64,000 nt of DNA from contig NZ_CP073318.1 in assembly GCF_018263855.1 (NCBI RefSeq), positions 1,054,001 to 1,118,000 on the forward strand, written 5' to 3'. The notes below the pieces were generated by a model, which was given only the letters and a program-made list of their open reading frames with translations, did no database searches and was not told the origin of the DNA. How positions within the stretch are numbered: the stretch's first letter is position 1; every line of letters starts with the position of its first letter. This document shows, piece by piece, positions 29,898-40,873 of the stretch. A program made the translations under genes and the position numbers. This stretch comes from Kutzneria sp. CA-103260. GTDB taxonomy: Bacteria; Actinomycetota; Actinomycetes; Mycobacteriales; Pseudonocardiaceae.

Positions 29898-31050
29898 CTT
29901 CTCCCATCCGCCGGACCGCCTCGGTGAGCAGTTCCGGCGTGGTGGCCAGATTGAGGCGGACGTGTCCCGCGCCGCCGGTGCCGAAGGCCGGGCCGGAGTT
30001 GAGGGCGACCCGGCCGCGGTCGAGGAAGCCGGCGGCGGGGTCGTCGCCGAGGCCGAGGGCACGGCAGTCCAGCCACGCCAGGTAGGTTCCCTCGCCCGGT
30101 CGGTACCGGACGTCGGGCAGGTGCGCGGCGAGCAGGTCGGACAGCAGGCGGCGGTTGTTGTCGAGCCCGGCCAGCAGCGCGTCGAGCCAGTCACCGCCGT
30201 CTCGGAGGGCGGCGGTGTGCGCGATGACGCCCAGATGGCTCGGACTTTCCTGTACCCACCAGGGAATTCGCGCGATGTCGTCGGCGGCGTCGGGGCCGGC
30301 GATGGCCAGCGCCGCCTTGAGGCCGGCGAGGTTCCAGGCCTTGGAGGCGGACATCAGCGACATGCCGGTCGCCGCGCCGGGCACGCTCAGGTAGGGCGTG
30401 AACACCGCGCCGGGCAGGACCAGTGGGGCGTGGATCTCGTCGGCCAGAACCCTTACGCCGTAACGGTCGGCCAGCGTGGCGACGGTGGCCAGCTCGTCGG
30501 CGGTGTGCACCGCGCCGGTGGGGTTGTGCGGGTTGCACAGCAGGTACGCCGGCCGGTCGCCGCGGGCTTTGGCTCGCTGGAAGGCGTTCTCCAACTCGGT
30601 GAAGTCGATCCGGCCGTCTGGGCCCAGAGGCGACTCCTCGACGGGGCGGCCGCTGTGTCGGACGAAGTGGTAGAACGGCGGATAGACCGGGCAGTTGACC
30701 ACGACCGGGTCGGTTGGCCCGCAGATCACCGCCAGGATCTCGACGACGCCCTGCATCACGTCAGGCATCATCGCCGTGCGCGGCACCGCGATTCCGTCCC
30801 AGTCCCATCGTTTGCGGGCGAAGTCGGCCAGCGCCTCGGCGTAGTCCGTGCCGATCGGGTAGCCGGTGTCTCCGCGGGCGACCGCCGCCGTGATCGTCTG
30901 GGCCACCGGCTCGGCCAGTGGGACGTCCATCTCGGCCACGAACAGCGGCAGGACGTCGCTCGGGTGGGCGCGCCACTTCTCGCTGGTGCGCAGGCGCAGC
31001 TGGTCGATGGTGAGCTGGCGTAACGGGTTCAGGTGATCGGACACAGGCAC
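29890..31050 (-). CDS. patB: MalY/PatB-type PLP aminotransferase (putative C-S lyase)
   Basis: 386 residues of fold-type I PLP enzymes. Cofactor features: [29 protein letters not shown] and the PLP lysine in [15 protein letters not shown], all characteristic of MalY/PatB cystathionine beta-lyases. A role in cysteine-conjugate or cystathionine cleavage is likely, though some members are aminotransferases. It starts at GTG 31050 with no strong ribosome site; GTG 31044 is an alternative. Confidence 0.82.
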   Translation of the reverse strand: MPVSDHLNPLRQLTIDQLRLRTSEKWRAHPSDVLPLFVAEMDVPLAEPVAQTITAAVARGDTGYPIGTDYAEALADFARKRWDWDGIAVPRTAMMPDVMQGVVEILAVICGPTDPVVVNCPVYPPFYHFVRHSGRPVEESPLGPDGRIDFTELENAFQRAKARGDRPAYLLCNPHNPTGAVHTADELATVATLADRYGVRVLADEIHAPLVLPGAVFTPYLSVPGAATGMSLMSASKAWNLAGLKAALAIAGPDAADDIARIPWWVQESPSHLGVIAHTAALRDGGDWLDALLAGLDNNRRLLSDLLAAHLPDVRYRPGEGTYLAWLDCRALGLGDDPAAGFLDRGRVALNSGPAFGTGGAGHVRLNLATTPELLTEAVRRMGEVS

Positions 31051-31094
31051 AGCATAGGCGGTATTGCCCGAAGCCCGAATTCACTCGTCAGTGA

Positions 31095-31124
31095 TTCGAG
31101 TTCGATCATGTGTGCGAGTATTCT
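31095..31124 (+). promoter_or_regulatory. Probable SOS box and leaderless promoter of the DUF222 gene
   Basis: TCGATC-ATGT-GTGCGA (31102-31117) matches 10 of 12 defined bases of the actinobacterial LexA box TCGAAC-N4-GTTCGA. It lies between TTCGAG (31095) and a -10 TATTCT (31119-31124). The start ATG is 7 bases after the -10 hexamer begins its downstream gap, as in leaderless genes. Confidence 0.55.
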
Positions 31125-31130
31125 GGAGGC

Positions 31131-32276
31131 ATGGAACAAATCACCCGAGAGTTGGAATCCACGAAGCCTTCCGGGGTCATGGTGGACCTGCTCCTGGGTG
31201 CGGACGTGGAGAGTCTTACCGATGATCAGAAGCTCACTCTGCTCATTCTGACCCGCAAGGCCATGGCGGCTCTCCACTACGTCGAGCTCAGCCTGGTTCG
31301 AGGGATCGAGGACACCGCCGAGATCGCCATGGCCGTTCGTGAGCCGGAGCAGTCGGTGGTTCGTCAGAAGGAATACAGTGTCGTCCTGGACCGGCTACCC
31401 CGATGTGCGGAGCTACTACGGCGCGGCGAGATCGACCCCCGCCGACTCAAGACCATTGACGATCGAGTGGTCCACCTGGCCGATCCGGAGCTGGTCGCCC
31501 AAGTGGATGCGGCCTTGGCGGACGTGGCCCCTGGCCTGACTCGCACGCAGTTGGCCCGCCGGGCCACCAAAGCAGTCGCTGAGGCCGACCCTCTCGGCTA
31601 CGACCTGCGCCGCCTGAAGGCCCGCGAGGACCGGCGGGTGGAGTTCACCCCGCTGCCCGACGGCATGGCCCAGCTCAGCATCATCCTGCCGGCCATCGAC
31701 GCCCGCCAGGCCTACGACCTGCTCACCCAGGATGCCCGGGCCTTGCTCAAGGACGACCGCACCACCGACCAGAAACGAGCCGACGCCTTCCTGGACCGCT
31801 TCCTCGGTTACGGCGTGGATCGCAAGGTCAAGGTGCATGTCACCATCTCGATGGAGACGCTGATCGGCTTGACCGAGGACCCGGCCCTGCTGGACGGCTA
31901 CGGCCCGATTGCCGCCGATTCCGCCCGCGAACTCGCCATGCACGGCCCCTGGGCCGGCCTGCTCCTCGACGAGTACCGCCACGCCTGCGCCATCGGCACC
32001 CACACCTACCGCCCCAACGCCCAGACCCGCACCTTCTCCACCCTCCGCGACGGCGGCACCTGCTCGGCCCCCGGCTGTATCAGTCCCATCCAAGAACTCG
32101 ACCACACCGTTCCCTGGCCGGTCGGCAAAACCTCCGCCACCCAACTCAAGGGCTACTGCGCCCACCATCACCACCTCAAACACGCCAACTACACGGCAAC
32201 CCTGGATCCCGACGGAACCCTGCACTGGCACACCCCGCAAGGCCGCCACTACACCACCCAGCCCCACCAGTACTGA
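31131..32276 (+). CDS. 13E12-type DUF222 protein with HNH nuclease domain
   Basis: 381 residues. The DUF222 region covers about 20-250. The C-terminal HNH motif is CSAPGCISPIQELDH followed by GYCAHHHHLKH, giving Cys and His zinc and catalytic residues. This family is multicopy in actinomycetes and is often under LexA control. ATG 31131 has GGAGG only one base away, too close to act as a normal ribosome site, but fits a leaderless start after TATTCT. A GTG at 31110 would lie inside the probable SOS box. Substrate unknown; DNA mobility or repair roles have been proposed for the family. Confidence 0.85.
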   Translation: MEQITRELESTKPSGVMVDLLLGADVESLTDDQKLTLLILTRKAMAALHYVELSLVRGIEDTAEIAMAVREPEQSVVRQKEYSVVLDRLPRCAELLRRGEIDPRRLKTIDDRVVHLADPELVAQVDAALADVAPGLTRTQLARRATKAVAEADPLGYDLRRLKAREDRRVEFTPLPDGMAQLSIILPAIDARQAYDLLTQDARALLKDDRTTDQKRADAFLDRFLGYGVDRKVKVHVTISMETLIGLTEDPALLDGYGPIAADSARELAMHGPWAGLLLDEYRHACAIGTHTYRPNAQTRTFSTLRDGGTCSAPGCISPIQELDHTVPWPVGKTSATQLKGYCAHHHHLKHANYTATLDPDGTLHWHTPQGRHYTTQPHQY

Positions 32277-32528
32277 CCACCCGTTCTTTGACAACTCCAC
32301 AGCGAAACAGCACCCGACGAAGAGAAATAACTGGCCAACAAAGGGTGGGGTCGGAAGGTTGGGTTTGAAGTGAAGACCAGGAAGAAGGTGGCGAGAAGAC
32401 GGCCCGAGCGGAGCGCGGGAGATGAATTCGGGATGGACCAAAGAAAAGGTAATGAGGATCCAAATCTGGCCAAAGCGCCAGCGCCGAAAAGTGCGACCGC
32501 CCAAGCAACCCCCACCCCAAACCTTGGA

Positions 32529-32651
32529 GGGTGGATTTTGCGTGGAGGGGGCGATGGCATACGCTCTCTCTCCGGCGATCGAGGCAGGCGCAGCCTGCCC
32601 GGTTCTTTGCCTCGATTGCCATCGCCCAGAGGCTCCACGCAAAATCCACCC
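32529..32651. repeat. 123-bp palindromic element after the DUF222 gene
   Basis: Outer arms GGGTGGATTTTGCGTGGAG and CTCCACGCAAAATCCACCC are perfect, with inner arms GCGATGGCA and TGCCATCGC. The whole gap 32277-32765 has no convincing gene. Its first 250 bp are purine-rich and AT-richer than the surroundings, suggesting foreign or degraded sequence. Confidence 0.8.
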
Positions 32652-32765
32652 GGAGCCACCCGGAGAACCCCCTCTTTCCCGGCGACGGTCAATCACCGAA
32701 TCAACAACGCACGGCAACTGCGCGGCGCGGGCACACGACCCCACCCCACACCCGCCCCACACGCC

Positions 32766-33161
32766 CTACCGAACGTTCCCCAACACCCGACTAACCGCGA
32801 TCTCCACCAACACCCGATTCGGATTCACCCGAGGCTGCCGGTACCGCTCCGCGTACCGCCGCACCGCATCCGCGATCGCCTCCGGCTCCTCCCTCAGCCT
32901 CGCCACACCCTCCAAAGTGGACCACCGCCGACCATCCACCTGGCACACCGCGGCATGCACCTTCCCCGCGGACCGCAGCTGCCGAGCCTTGGCCGAGTCT
33001 CCGTCCGTGATGACCCGGGCGATGCCCTCGACAACATCGAGGGTGACGCCAACCGGCACGACGTGCGGGGTGCCGTCAGGACGAACGGTGGTGAGGGTGC
33101 ACAGATGCCGCTCCCGCCAGAACTCAGCGAAATCGGCACCCTTGGTGCTCAGTTCAGACAC
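32766..33161 (-). CDS. PPOX-class (F420- or FMN-dependent) flavoprotein
   Basis: 131 residues of the pyridoxamine-phosphate-oxidase-like split-barrel fold: RHLCTLTTVRPDGTPHVVPV at the start and VCQVDGRRWSTLEGVARL in the middle. Actinobacterial members of this size usually bind F420 (TIGR03618-type). Reaction unknown. It lies alone between the palindromic element and a family A repeat. Confidence 0.83.
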   Translation of the reverse strand: MSELSTKGADFAEFWRERHLCTLTTVRPDGTPHVVPVGVTLDVVEGIARVITDGDSAKARQLRSAGKVHAAVCQVDGRRWSTLEGVARLREEPEAIADAVRRYAERYRQPRVNPNRVLVEIAVSRVLGNVR

Positions 33162-33231
33162 CCCGTCAGGCTATCAACGCCGCCGCGCCCGCCAGGACGG
33201 ACGACGCCAGGTCGATGTTCGGTCCAACCTC

Positions 33232-33308
33232 CGCGAGTCCCGCCCACCGTCACACCGAATGCACGAAACGGATTCATACATTCGGTGTGCCTGAGAGCGG
33301 GACTCGCG
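33232..33308. repeat. Dispersed palindromic repeat, family A copy 3
   Basis: Arms CGCGAGTCCCGC and GCGGGACTCGCG with a different inner stem, ACACCGAATG and CATTCGGTGT. It ends 6 bp from the gltD stop codon, in the gap 33162-33314. Confidence 0.88.
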
Positions 33309-33314
33309 GGGGTG

Positions 33315-34754
33315 CTAGGCGATGGAGCGGTCGGTCGGGCGAATGGGTGCGGGCAGAACAGTGCGGCCAGTCAAATAGCTGTCCACCGCCGCCGCCGCGG
33401 AGCGGCCCTCAGCGATGGCCCAGACGATCAGCGACTGGCCACGGCCCATGTCACCGGCGACGAAGACGCCGTCGACGCTGGTGGCGTAGGACCGGTCCCG
33501 GGCGACGTTGCCGCGGGGATCCAGGTCAACGCCGAGGTCGGTGACCAGGCCTTCCTGCTGCGGGCCGAGGAAACCCATGGCCAGCAACGCGAGCTGGCAC
33601 TCCAGTTCCCGCTCGGTGCCCTCGACGGGCACGAAGCGGCCGTCCTGCATCCGCACCTCGACGAGCTTCAGGCCGCGGAGCTGGCCGTCGGCGTCACCGA
33701 GGAATTCCACAGTGGACACGGAGTAGAGCCGCTCGCCGCCTTCTTCGTGCGCCGACGTGACCCGGTACAGCATGGGATACGTCGGCCAGGGGTGTTGCGG
33801 CGCGCGGGAAGCCGGCGGCTGGGGCATGATCTCCAGCTGGGTGACGGAAGCGGCTCCCTGCCGGTGTGCGGTGCCGAGGCAGTCGGCGCCGGTGTCACCG
33901 CCGCCGATGACCACGACGTGCTTGCCGGCGGCGGTGATCGGCGAGTGCGCGTACGCCCGGTTGGCTGGCGGCAGGTACTCCATTGCCTGGTACACGCCGG
34001 TGAACTGCCGCCCGGGCACGGGCAGGTCCCGCCACGCGGTCGCCCCGCCGGCCAGCACCACCGCGTCGTGAGAATCCCGAAGCTCGGCAACGGAAACGTC
34101 CTCGCCGACGTTCACGCCGGTGCGGAACTGGGTGCCCTCGGCCCGCATCTGGTCGAGCCGGCGGTCCAGCCGCCACTTCTCCATCTTGAACTCGGGGATC
34201 CCGTACCGCAGCAGCCCGCCGGCGGCGTCGGCCCGCTCGTACACGACCACGTCGTGCCCGACCCGGGTCAGCTGCTGCGCGGCGGCCAGCCCGGACGGGC
34301 CGGAGCCGATGACGGCGACCTTCTTGCCGGTCAGGGAAGCCGGCGGCTGCGGGGTCACCCAGCCCTCGTCCCAGGCCCGGTCGATGATCTCGATCTCGAC
34401 CCGCTTGATCGACACCGGGTCGGAGTTGATGCCGAGCACGCACGCCGCCTCGCACGGTGCGGGACACAACGTCCCGGTGAACTCCGGGAAGTTGTTGGTG
34501 GCGTGCAGCCGTTCGATGGCGTCGCGCCAGTCCTGCCGCCACACCAGCGTGTTCCACTCCGGGATCAGGTTGCCCAGCGGGCAGCCCTGGTGGCAGAACG
34601 GGATGCCGCAGTCCATGCACCGGCCGGCCTGCTTCTCCAGCCGGTGGTGCTCGAACTCCTCGTACACCTCACGCCAGTCCTGAAGGCGCAGGTCGACGGG
34701 GCGGTGGCTGGCGTTCTCCCGAGGCGTGGTGAGAAAGCCCTTGGGGTCAGCCAT
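33315..34754 (-). CDS. gltD: Glutamate synthase small subunit
   Basis: 479 residues. The N-terminal domain has two cysteine clusters for [4Fe-4S] centres ([17 protein letters not shown] and [12 protein letters not shown]). FAD-binding [13 protein letters not shown] and NADPH-binding [11 protein letters not shown] follow. The subunit takes electrons from NADPH and passes them to GltB, making glutamate from glutamine and 2-oxoglutarate. Its ATG lies 8 bp inside the end of gltB, giving translational coupling. Its stop is 6 bp from a family A repeat. Confidence 0.96.
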   Translation of the reverse strand: MADPKGFLTTPRENASHRPVDLRLQDWREVYEEFEHHRLEKQAGRCMDCGIPFCHQGCPLGNLIPEWNTLVWRQDWRDAIERLHATNNFPEFTGTLCPAPCEAACVLGINSDPVSIKRVEIEIIDRAWDEGWVTPQPPASLTGKKVAVIGSGPSGLAAAQQLTRVGHDVVVYERADAAGGLLRYGIPEFKMEKWRLDRRLDQMRAEGTQFRTGVNVGEDVSVAELRDSHDAVVLAGGATAWRDLPVPGRQFTGVYQAMEYLPPANRAYAHSPITAAGKHVVVIGGGDTGADCLGTAHRQGAASVTQLEIMPQPPASRAPQHPWPTYPMLYRVTSAHEEGGERLYSVSTVEFLGDADGQLRGLKLVEVRMQDGRFVPVEGTERELECQLALLAMGFLGPQQEGLVTDLGVDLDPRGNVARDRSYATSVDGVFVAGDMGRGQSLIVWAIAEGRSAAAAVDSYLTGRTVLPAPIRPTDRSIA

Positions 34755-37700
34755 GTGCGGCCTCCATGATCGCGGTGTCCACGTCCCGGCCGTCGGCCTC
34801 GGCGCTGGCCCGTGCGGCCAGCACCCGCTTGTAGTCCTTGGGCATCACCTTGGTGAACCGGCCGGCGGCCAGCTCCCAGTCGGCCAGCAGCCCGTCGGCC
34901 ACCGCCGACTCGGTCTCCCGGCGGTGTCGGTTGATCACGTCGTGCAGGAACGCCTGGTCCTCATCGGTCAGCTCGTCCAGGTCGACCATTTCGTGGTTGA
35001 CCCGCATCGGGTTGAGGTCCAGCACATAGGCCACGCCGCCGGACATGCCGGCCGCGAAGTTGCGGCCGGTCGCGCCGAGCACCACGGCCCGGCCGCCCGT
35101 CATGTACTCGCAGCCGTGGTCGCCGACACCCTCGACGACGGCCAGCGCGCCCGAGTTGCGCACGCAGAACCGCTCGCCGACCTTGCCCCGCAGGAACAGC
35201 TCGCCGCCGGTGGCGCCGTAGGCGATCACGTTGCCGGCGATGATGTTCTGCTCGGCCACCAGTGGCGCCGACGGATCCGGCCGCAGCGTCACGCGCCCGC
35301 CGGACAGGCCCTTGCCGAGGTAGTCGTTGGCGTCGCCGATCAGCCGCAGGGTGATGCCGCTGGGCAGGAAAGCGCCGAACGACTGGCCGGCGGTGCCGGT
35401 GAACGTCACGTCGATGGTGTCGTCCGGCAGGCCCTCGCCGCCCCAGCGCTTGGTCAGCTCCGAGCCGAGCATGGTGCCGACAGTGCGGTTCACGTTGCGC
35501 ACCGGCAGTTCCAGCCGCACCCGGTCGCCGGCGCTCAGCGCGCCCTCGGCCAGCTGGATGAGCGTGTTGTCCAACGCCCGCTCCAGCCCGTGATCCTGGC
35601 CGGTGGTGCGGTGCCGGGCCGCGCGCGGGGCCAGCTCGGGCACGTGGAAGATCGGCGTCAGGTCCAGCCCGGCCGCCTTCCAGTGCTCGACCGCCTCGGC
35701 GGTGTCCAGCAGCTCGGCGTGCCCGACCGCCTCCTCGACGGACCGGAAACCCAGCTGCGCCAGCAGTTCCCGGACCTCCTGGGCGATGAACTCGAAGAAG
35801 TTCACCACGTACTCGGCCTTGCCGCTGAACTTCTCCCGCAGCACCGGGTTCTGGGTGGCCACGCCGACCGGGCAGGTGTCCAGGTGGCACACCCGCATCA
35901 TCACGCAGCCGGACACCACCAGCGGCGCGGTGGCGAAGCCGAACTCCTCCGCGCCCAGCAGCGCGGCGATGACCACGTCCCGGCCGGTCTTGAGCTGGCC
36001 GTCGGTCTGCACCACGATCCGGTCCCGCAACCGGTTGGCCAGCAACGTCTGCTGGGTCTCGGCCAGGCCGAGCTCCCACGGCGCGCCGGCGTGCTTGATC
36101 GACGACAGCGGCGAGGCGCCGGTGCCGCCGTCGTGGCCGGAGATCAGCACCACGTCGGCGTGGGCCTTGGACACGCCGGCCGCGACCGTGCCCACACCGA
36201 CCTCGGACACCAGCTTCACGTGGATGCGGGCGGCCGGGTTGGCGTTCTTCAGGTCGTGGATCAGCTGGGCCAGATCCTCGATGGAGTAGATGTCGTGGTG
36301 CGGCGGCGGGGAGATCAACCCGACGCCGGGCGTGGAGTGCCGGGTCTTGGCGATCCACGGGTACACCTTGTTGCCGGGCAGCTGCCCGCCCTCGCCGGGC
36401 TTCGCGCCCTGCGCCATCTTGATCTGGATGTCCTGAGCGCTCACGAGGTATTCGCTGGTCACGCCGAACCGCCCGCTGGCGACCTGCTTGATCGCCGAGC
36501 AGCGTTCGGGGTCGTCGAGGCGGTCCTCGTCCTCGCCGCCCTCGCCGGTGTTGGACTTGGCCCCCAACCGGTTCATGGCGATGGCCAGCACCTCGTGCAT
36601 CTCGCGCGAGATCGAGCCGTACGAGATGGCGCCGGTGGCGAACCGCTTGACGATCTCGGCGACCGGCTCGACCTCCTCGATCGGCACCGGCGGCCGCACC
36701 CCGTCGCGGAACTTGAACAGCCCGCGCAGCGTCATCAGCCGCTCGGCCTGGTCGTCGACGGCCTGGGTGTACTCCTTGAACACCTCGTAGCGCCGGGTCC
36801 GGGTGGAGTGCTGGAGCTTGAACACCGTGGTCGGGTTGAACAGGTGTGCCTCGCCCTCGCGGCGCCACTGGTACTCGCCGCCGACCTCCAGCTCCCGGTG
36901 GCTGGCGTGCACGCCGTCGGCCGGGAACGCCTTTCGGTGCCGCAGCGCCACTTCTTCGGCGATCTCGTCGAAGCCGACGCCGCCCAGCCGGGACGTGGTG
37001 CCGGTGAAGCACTCGTCGACGACCTCGGCGCCGACGCCGATCGCCTCGAAGATCTGCGCGCCGGTGTAGGAGGCGACCGTGGACACGCCCATCTTGGACA
37101 TGGTCTTGCGCACGCCCTTGCCCAGCGCCTTGATCAGGTTGCTGGTGGCCTTCTGCGGCTCGACGTCGGGCAGCTCCTCGACGGCGGCCATGGCCAGGTA
37201 CGGGTTGACCGCGGCCGCCCCGTAGCCGATGAGCAGCGCGATGTGGTGCACCTCGCGGGCGTCGCCGGCCTCCACCACGAGACCGACCTTGGTGCGCGTC
37301 TTCTCCCGCACGAGATGGTGGTGCACGGCCCCGACCAGCAACAGGGACGGGATCGGCGCGTAGCGGGCGTCCGCGCCACGATCGGACAGCACGATCAGCC
37401 GTGCGCCGTCGTCGATCGCCTCGGACACCTCGGTGCGGATCTCGTCCAGCCGGGCCCGCAGCGCGGCCCCGCCGCCGTCCACCCGGTACCGGCCGAGCAC
37501 GGTGACCGCCTGGAAGCCGGGCATGTCGCCGTCGTCGTTGATGTGCACCAGCTTGGCCAGCTCGTCGTTGTCCAGCACCGGGAACTCGAGCGAGATCCGG
37601 CGGCAGGACGCCGGGGCGGCCTCCAGCAGGTTGGTCTCTGGCCCGACCGTCGCGGTCAGGGAGGTGACCAGCTCCTCCCGGATGGCGTCCAGCGGCGGGT

Positions 37701-39246
37701 TGGTCACCTGCGCGAACAGTTGCGTGAAGTAGTCGAACAGGCTGCGGGAGCGGTCCGACAGCACGGCGAACGGGGCGTCGTTGCCCATCGAGCCGATCGG
37801 CTCGGCCCCGGTCAGCGCCATCGGCCGCAGCAGGATCTGCAGTTCCTCCTCGGAGTAGCCGAACACCTGCTGGCGGGTGACCAGCGCGGCGTGCTTGGGG
37901 ATCTCCCGGTCGCGGGCCGGCAGATTGGCCAGCCGGACCACGCCGGCGTCCACCCAGTCCCGGTACGGGTGCTCGGCGGCCAGCGCGGACTTGATCTCCT
38001 CGTCGTCCACGATGCGGCCGACCGCGGTGTCCACCAGGAACATCCGGCCCGGCTCCAGCCGTCCCTTGCGGACCACCTTCGCCGGGTCGATCTCCAGCAC
38101 GCCGGCCTCGCTACCCAGCACGACCAGGCCGTCGTCGGTGACCCAGTAGCGGGCCGGCCGCAGGCCGTTGCGGTCCAGCACCGCGCCGATCAGGCTGCCG
38201 TCGGTGAACGACACCAGCGCCGGGCCGTCCCACGGCTCCATCAGGGCCGAGTGGAACTCGTAGAAGGCGCGGCGGGCCGGATCCATCTCGGTGTGGTTCT
38301 CCCACGCCTCGGGGATCATCATCAGCACCGCGTGCGGCAGCGACCGCCCGCCCAGGTGCAGCAGTTCCAGCACCTCGTCGAAGGAGGCCGAGTCGCTGGC
38401 GCCCCGCGTGATCACCGGGAACAGCCGTTCCAGCTCGCCGGGGATCAGCTCCGAGGCCAGCATGGCCTCCCGGGCGTCCATCCAGTTCCGGTTGCCGCGC
38501 AACGTGTTGATCTCGCCGTTGTGCGCGATGTACCGGTACGGGTGGGCCAGCGGCCAGGACGGGAAGGTGTTGGTGGAGAAGCGGCTGTGCACCAGGCCGA
38601 TGGCGCTGGTGACCCGCTCGTCGACCAGGTCGGTGAAGAACCGGGCCAGCTGCGGCTCGGTGAGCATGCCCTTGTACACGATGGTGCGGCCGGACAGGCT
38701 CGGGAAGTACACGTCGGTGTCGTGCTCGGCGCGCTTGCGGACGCAGAAGGCGATCCGCTCCAGCGCGAGGCCGTGGACCGCGTCGTCCACCGGGGCGAGG
38801 AACAGCTGGGCGAAGTGCGGCATCGTGGTGGCCGCCGTCGGGCCGACGTGCTCGGCGTCTACGGGCACTTCCCGCCAGCCGAGCACTCTTGTGCCCTCCT
38901 CGGCGGCGATGCGCTCGACAGCGGCGACCGCGGCCGCTCGTTCGGCGGTGTCGACCGGCAGGAAAGCCGTGCCGACCAGGTAGCCGCCGGCCGCCGGCAG
39001 CGGCAGGTCGGTCACCTCGCGGAAGAACGCGTCCGGTACCTGGATCAGGACGCCGGCGCCGTCGCCGGTCTCCGGCTCGGCGCCGCGGGCGCCGCGGTGC
39101 TCCAGGTTGTGCAGCGCGGTCAGTGCCTTGTGCACGATGTCGTGACTGCGGCGGCCGGCGAGATCGGCCACGAAGGCCACGCCGCACGCGTCGTGCTCGA
39201 ACTGCTCGTCGTACAGGCCCCCGACATGGGGGTGGTGGTGGATCAC
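34747..39246 (-). CDS. gltB: Glutamate synthase large subunit
   Basis: 1499 residues, full length for the family. Cys21 ([12 protein letters not shown]) becomes the N-terminal nucleophile after removal of a 20-residue propeptide. Next come the glutaminase domain, a central domain, the FMN-binding synthase domain ([10 protein letters not shown] and [12 protein letters not shown]) and the [3Fe-4S] cysteines [12 protein letters not shown]. The C-terminal GXGXG beta-helix ends the protein. It starts at GTG 39246 after GGGAGGG at long spacing. It forms an operon with gltD. Confidence 0.97.
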   Translation of the reverse strand: MIHHHPHVGGLYDEQFEHDACGVAFVADLAGRRSHDIVHKALTALHNLEHRGARGAEPETGDGAGVLIQVPDAFFREVTDLPLPAAGGYLVGTAFLPVDTAERAAAVAAVERIAAEEGTRVLGWREVPVDAEHVGPTAATTMPHFAQLFLAPVDDAVHGLALERIAFCVRKRAEHDTDVYFPSLSGRTIVYKGMLTEPQLARFFTDLVDERVTSAIGLVHSRFSTNTFPSWPLAHPYRYIAHNGEINTLRGNRNWMDAREAMLASELIPGELERLFPVITRGASDSASFDEVLELLHLGGRSLPHAVLMMIPEAWENHTEMDPARRAFYEFHSALMEPWDGPALVSFTDGSLIGAVLDRNGLRPARYWVTDDGLVVLGSEAGVLEIDPAKVVRKGRLEPGRMFLVDTAVGRIVDDEEIKSALAAEHPYRDWVDAGVVRLANLPARDREIPKHAALVTRQQVFGYSEEELQILLRPMALTGAEPIGSMGNDAPFAVLSDRSRSLFDYFTQLFAQVTNPPLDAIREELVTSLTATVGPETNLLEAAPASCRRISLEFPVLDNDELAKLVHINDDGDMPGFQAVTVLGRYRVDGGGAALRARLDEIRTEVSEAIDDGARLIVLSDRGADARYAPIPSLLLVGAVHHHLVREKTRTKVGLVVEAGDAREVHHIALLIGYGAAAVNPYLAMAAVEELPDVEPQKATSNLIKALGKGVRKTMSKMGVSTVASYTGAQIFEAIGVGAEVVDECFTGTTSRLGGVGFDEIAEEVALRHRKAFPADGVHASHRELEVGGEYQWRREGEAHLFNPTTVFKLQHSTRTRRYEVFKEYTQAVDDQAERLMTLRGLFKFRDGVRPPVPIEEVEPVAEIVKRFATGAISYGSISREMHEVLAIAMNRLGAKSNTGEGGEDEDRLDDPERCSAIKQVASGRFGVTSEYLVSAQDIQIKMAQGAKPGEGGQLPGNKVYPWIAKTRHSTPGVGLISPPPHHDIYSIEDLAQLIHDLKNANPAARIHVKLVSEVGVGTVAAGVSKAHADVVLISGHDGGTGASPLSSIKHAGAPWELGLAETQQTLLANRLRDRIVVQTDGQLKTGRDVVIAALLGAEEFGFATAPLVVSGCVMMRVCHLDTCPVGVATQNPVLREKFSGKAEYVVNFFEFIAQEVRELLAQLGFRSVEEAVGHAELLDTAEAVEHWKAAGLDLTPIFHVPELAPRAARHRTTGQDHGLERALDNTLIQLAEGALSAGDRVRLELPVRNVNRTVGTMLGSELTKRWGGEGLPDDTIDVTFTGTAGQSFGAFLPSGITLRLIGDANDYLGKGLSGGRVTLRPDPSAPLVAEQNIIAGNVIAYGATGGELFLRGKVGERFCVRNSGALAVVEGVGDHGCEYMTGGRAVVLGATGRNFAAGMSGGVAYVLDLNPMRVNHEMVDLDELTDEDQAFLHDVINRHRRETESAVADGLLADWELAAGRFTKVMPKDYKRVLAARASAEADGRDVDTAIMEAAHG

Positions 39247-39570
39247 GGCTGTACGGCCCTCCCGTGGTGGGACGCCCTGTCGCGGGGGCGTGCGTCTGAC
39301 GCGGGGGTGCTCGAAATGGCCCGGGAACGGGCTTGTAAAGTGACACGCACGACGCTGTGCGCCGACCTGTGACCCTCATGAGGCAGGTCGAAGCGGTCCC
39401 CGGGGTGGTCGGGGGTCTTGTGACGATAATGTGAACATGGGGTTATCCGCACTACCCGTGTTCCACGCCACAGCAATTTGCATCTCAATTGTTGCGCAGC
39501 CAGTCACATTTCGCCTGGTCGGCGGTACCGGGGACTAGTGTTGATGATCTCAGCATCCGGGAGGTCACTG
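39247..39570. promoter_or_regulatory. Divergent gltB/serine hydrolase intergenic region
   Basis: A 324-bp gap with no gene. It should hold the gltBD promoter and that of the hydrolase. GTGAC-N6-GTGAAC at 39420-39436 only loosely resembles a GlnR half-site pair, so nitrogen control is a weak suggestion. A GGGAGG ribosome site at 39559 serves the hydrolase. Confidence 0.35.
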
Positions 39571-40794
39571 GTGTCCATCAAGATCACTTCAGACCCGGCC
39601 GAGGTCGGTTTCGCCGCCGATCGGCTGGCGCGGATCGACCGCCGCTTCGACCGCTACGTCGACGAGGGCAAGCTGCCTGGCTATCTCGCGGTCGTCACCC
39701 GGCGCGGCGAGGTCGTGCACGTCGGCCACGGCGGCCAGCGCGACGTGGAGGCCGGTGCCCCGGTCACGCCGGACACCCGCTGGCGGATCTACTCCATGAC
39801 CAAGCCGGTCACCTCGGTTGCCGCCATGATCCTGTTCGAGCGGGGCGAGTTCGAGCTGACCGACCCGATCTCCCGCTGGCTGCCCGAGTTCGCCGCGCCG
39901 CGGGTGTACGTGAAGGGCGCCGCCACCGCGCCCGGCACCGTGCCGGCGGTCGAGCCGATCCGGGTCTGGCACCTGCTCACCCACACCGCCGGCCTGACCT
40001 ACGGCTTCCACCATGCCCACGCCGTGGACGAGATCTACCGCCGTAACGGCTACGAGTGGGGCTGGCCGTCCGACGTGGACCTCGCCGGCACCGTCGAGGC
40101 CTACGCCTCAATGCCGCTGGTGCACCAGCCCGGGGCCGAGTGGAACTACTCCGTGGCCACCGATGTGCTGGGCCGGCTGGTCGAGGTCGTCTCCGGGCAG
40201 TCGCTGGACGCCTTCCTCGCCGAGCACGTCTTCGGGCCGTTGGGCATGGCGGACACCGGTTTCTGGACCGACAGCCCCGAGCTGGCCGCCCTCTACTCAC
40301 CCGAGCCCGGCACGGGTCGGCTGCTGCGCAACGACCTCATGGGCGCGGCGGCGACCAAGCCGCCGAAGGTCCTGTCCGGCGGCGGCGGACTCGTGTCCAC
40401 CGCCGGGGACTACCACCGGTTCACGCAGATGTTGTTGCGCCGCGGTGAACTTGACGGCGTGCGGCTGCTGGCGCCGCGAACCGTCGACCTGATGGCCAGC
40501 AACCACCTGCCCGGCAACGCCGATCTGGAGGCCTTCGGCCGCCCGCTGTTCTCCGAGACGTCCTACGCGGGAGTGGGCTTCGGGCTCGGCTTCTCGGTGG
40601 AGCTGAACCCGGTCGCCGGCAAGTCCCTCGGCGCGGCGGGGGAGTTCGCCTGGGGCGGCGCGGCCAGCACCGCGTTCTGGGTGGACCCGGCCAACGAGCT
40701 GACCGCCATGTTCTTCACCCAGCTCCTGCCGTCCAGCACCTACCCGCTGCGCCCCCAGTTCCGCACCCTCACCTACCAGGCCCTCGTGTCGTAA
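39571..40794 (+). CDS. Serine hydrolase of the beta-lactamase class C/esterase VIII family
   Basis: 407 residues. The SxxK motif is SMTK (IYSMTKPVTSVAAM), the second motif is in EWNYSVATDVLGRL, and the third is likely GGAASTAFWVDP. There is no signal peptide from GTG 39571, which has a GGGAGGT site; an ATG at 39544 would add nine residues. The family covers esterases, D-aminopeptidases and beta-lactamase relatives; substrate unknown. The stop lies 3 bp before a family A repeat. Confidence 0.86.
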   Translation: MSIKITSDPAEVGFAADRLARIDRRFDRYVDEGKLPGYLAVVTRRGEVVHVGHGGQRDVEAGAPVTPDTRWRIYSMTKPVTSVAAMILFERGEFELTDPISRWLPEFAAPRVYVKGAATAPGTVPAVEPIRVWHLLTHTAGLTYGFHHAHAVDEIYRRNGYEWGWPSDVDLAGTVEAYASMPLVHQPGAEWNYSVATDVLGRLVEVVSGQSLDAFLAEHVFGPLGMADTGFWTDSPELAALYSPEPGTGRLLRNDLMGAAATKPPKVLSGGGGLVSTAGDYHRFTQMLLRRGELDGVRLLAPRTVDLMASNHLPGNADLEAFGRPLFSETSYAGVGFGLGFSVELNPVAGKSLGAAGEFAWGGAASTAFWVDPANELTAMFFTQLLPSSTYPLRPQFRTLTYQALVS

Positions 40795-40797
40795 TCT

Positions 40798-40873
40798 CGC
40801 GAGTCCCGCTCTCGGGCAAGCGAAATGCAGGTTACGGAACTTGTGTTTCAGTGGCCTGAGAGCGGGACTCGCG
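40798..40873. repeat. Dispersed palindromic repeat, family A copy 4
   Basis: Arms CGCGAGTCCCGCTCTCGGGC and GAGAGCGGGACTCGCG. It begins 3 bp after the serine hydrolase stop and encodes the last 13 residues and stop of the convergent tetR gene. Confidence 0.9.

Noticed and set aside
31110..31130. GTG at 31110 as the DUF222 start
   Set aside because: It lies inside the probable LexA box and upstream of the -10 hexamer, so it would not be in the transcript.
34726..39372. A 1548-codon open frame opposite gltB
   Set aside because: It mirrors gltB codon structure on the other strand, has low-complexity composition and no family features. High GC third positions create such frames.
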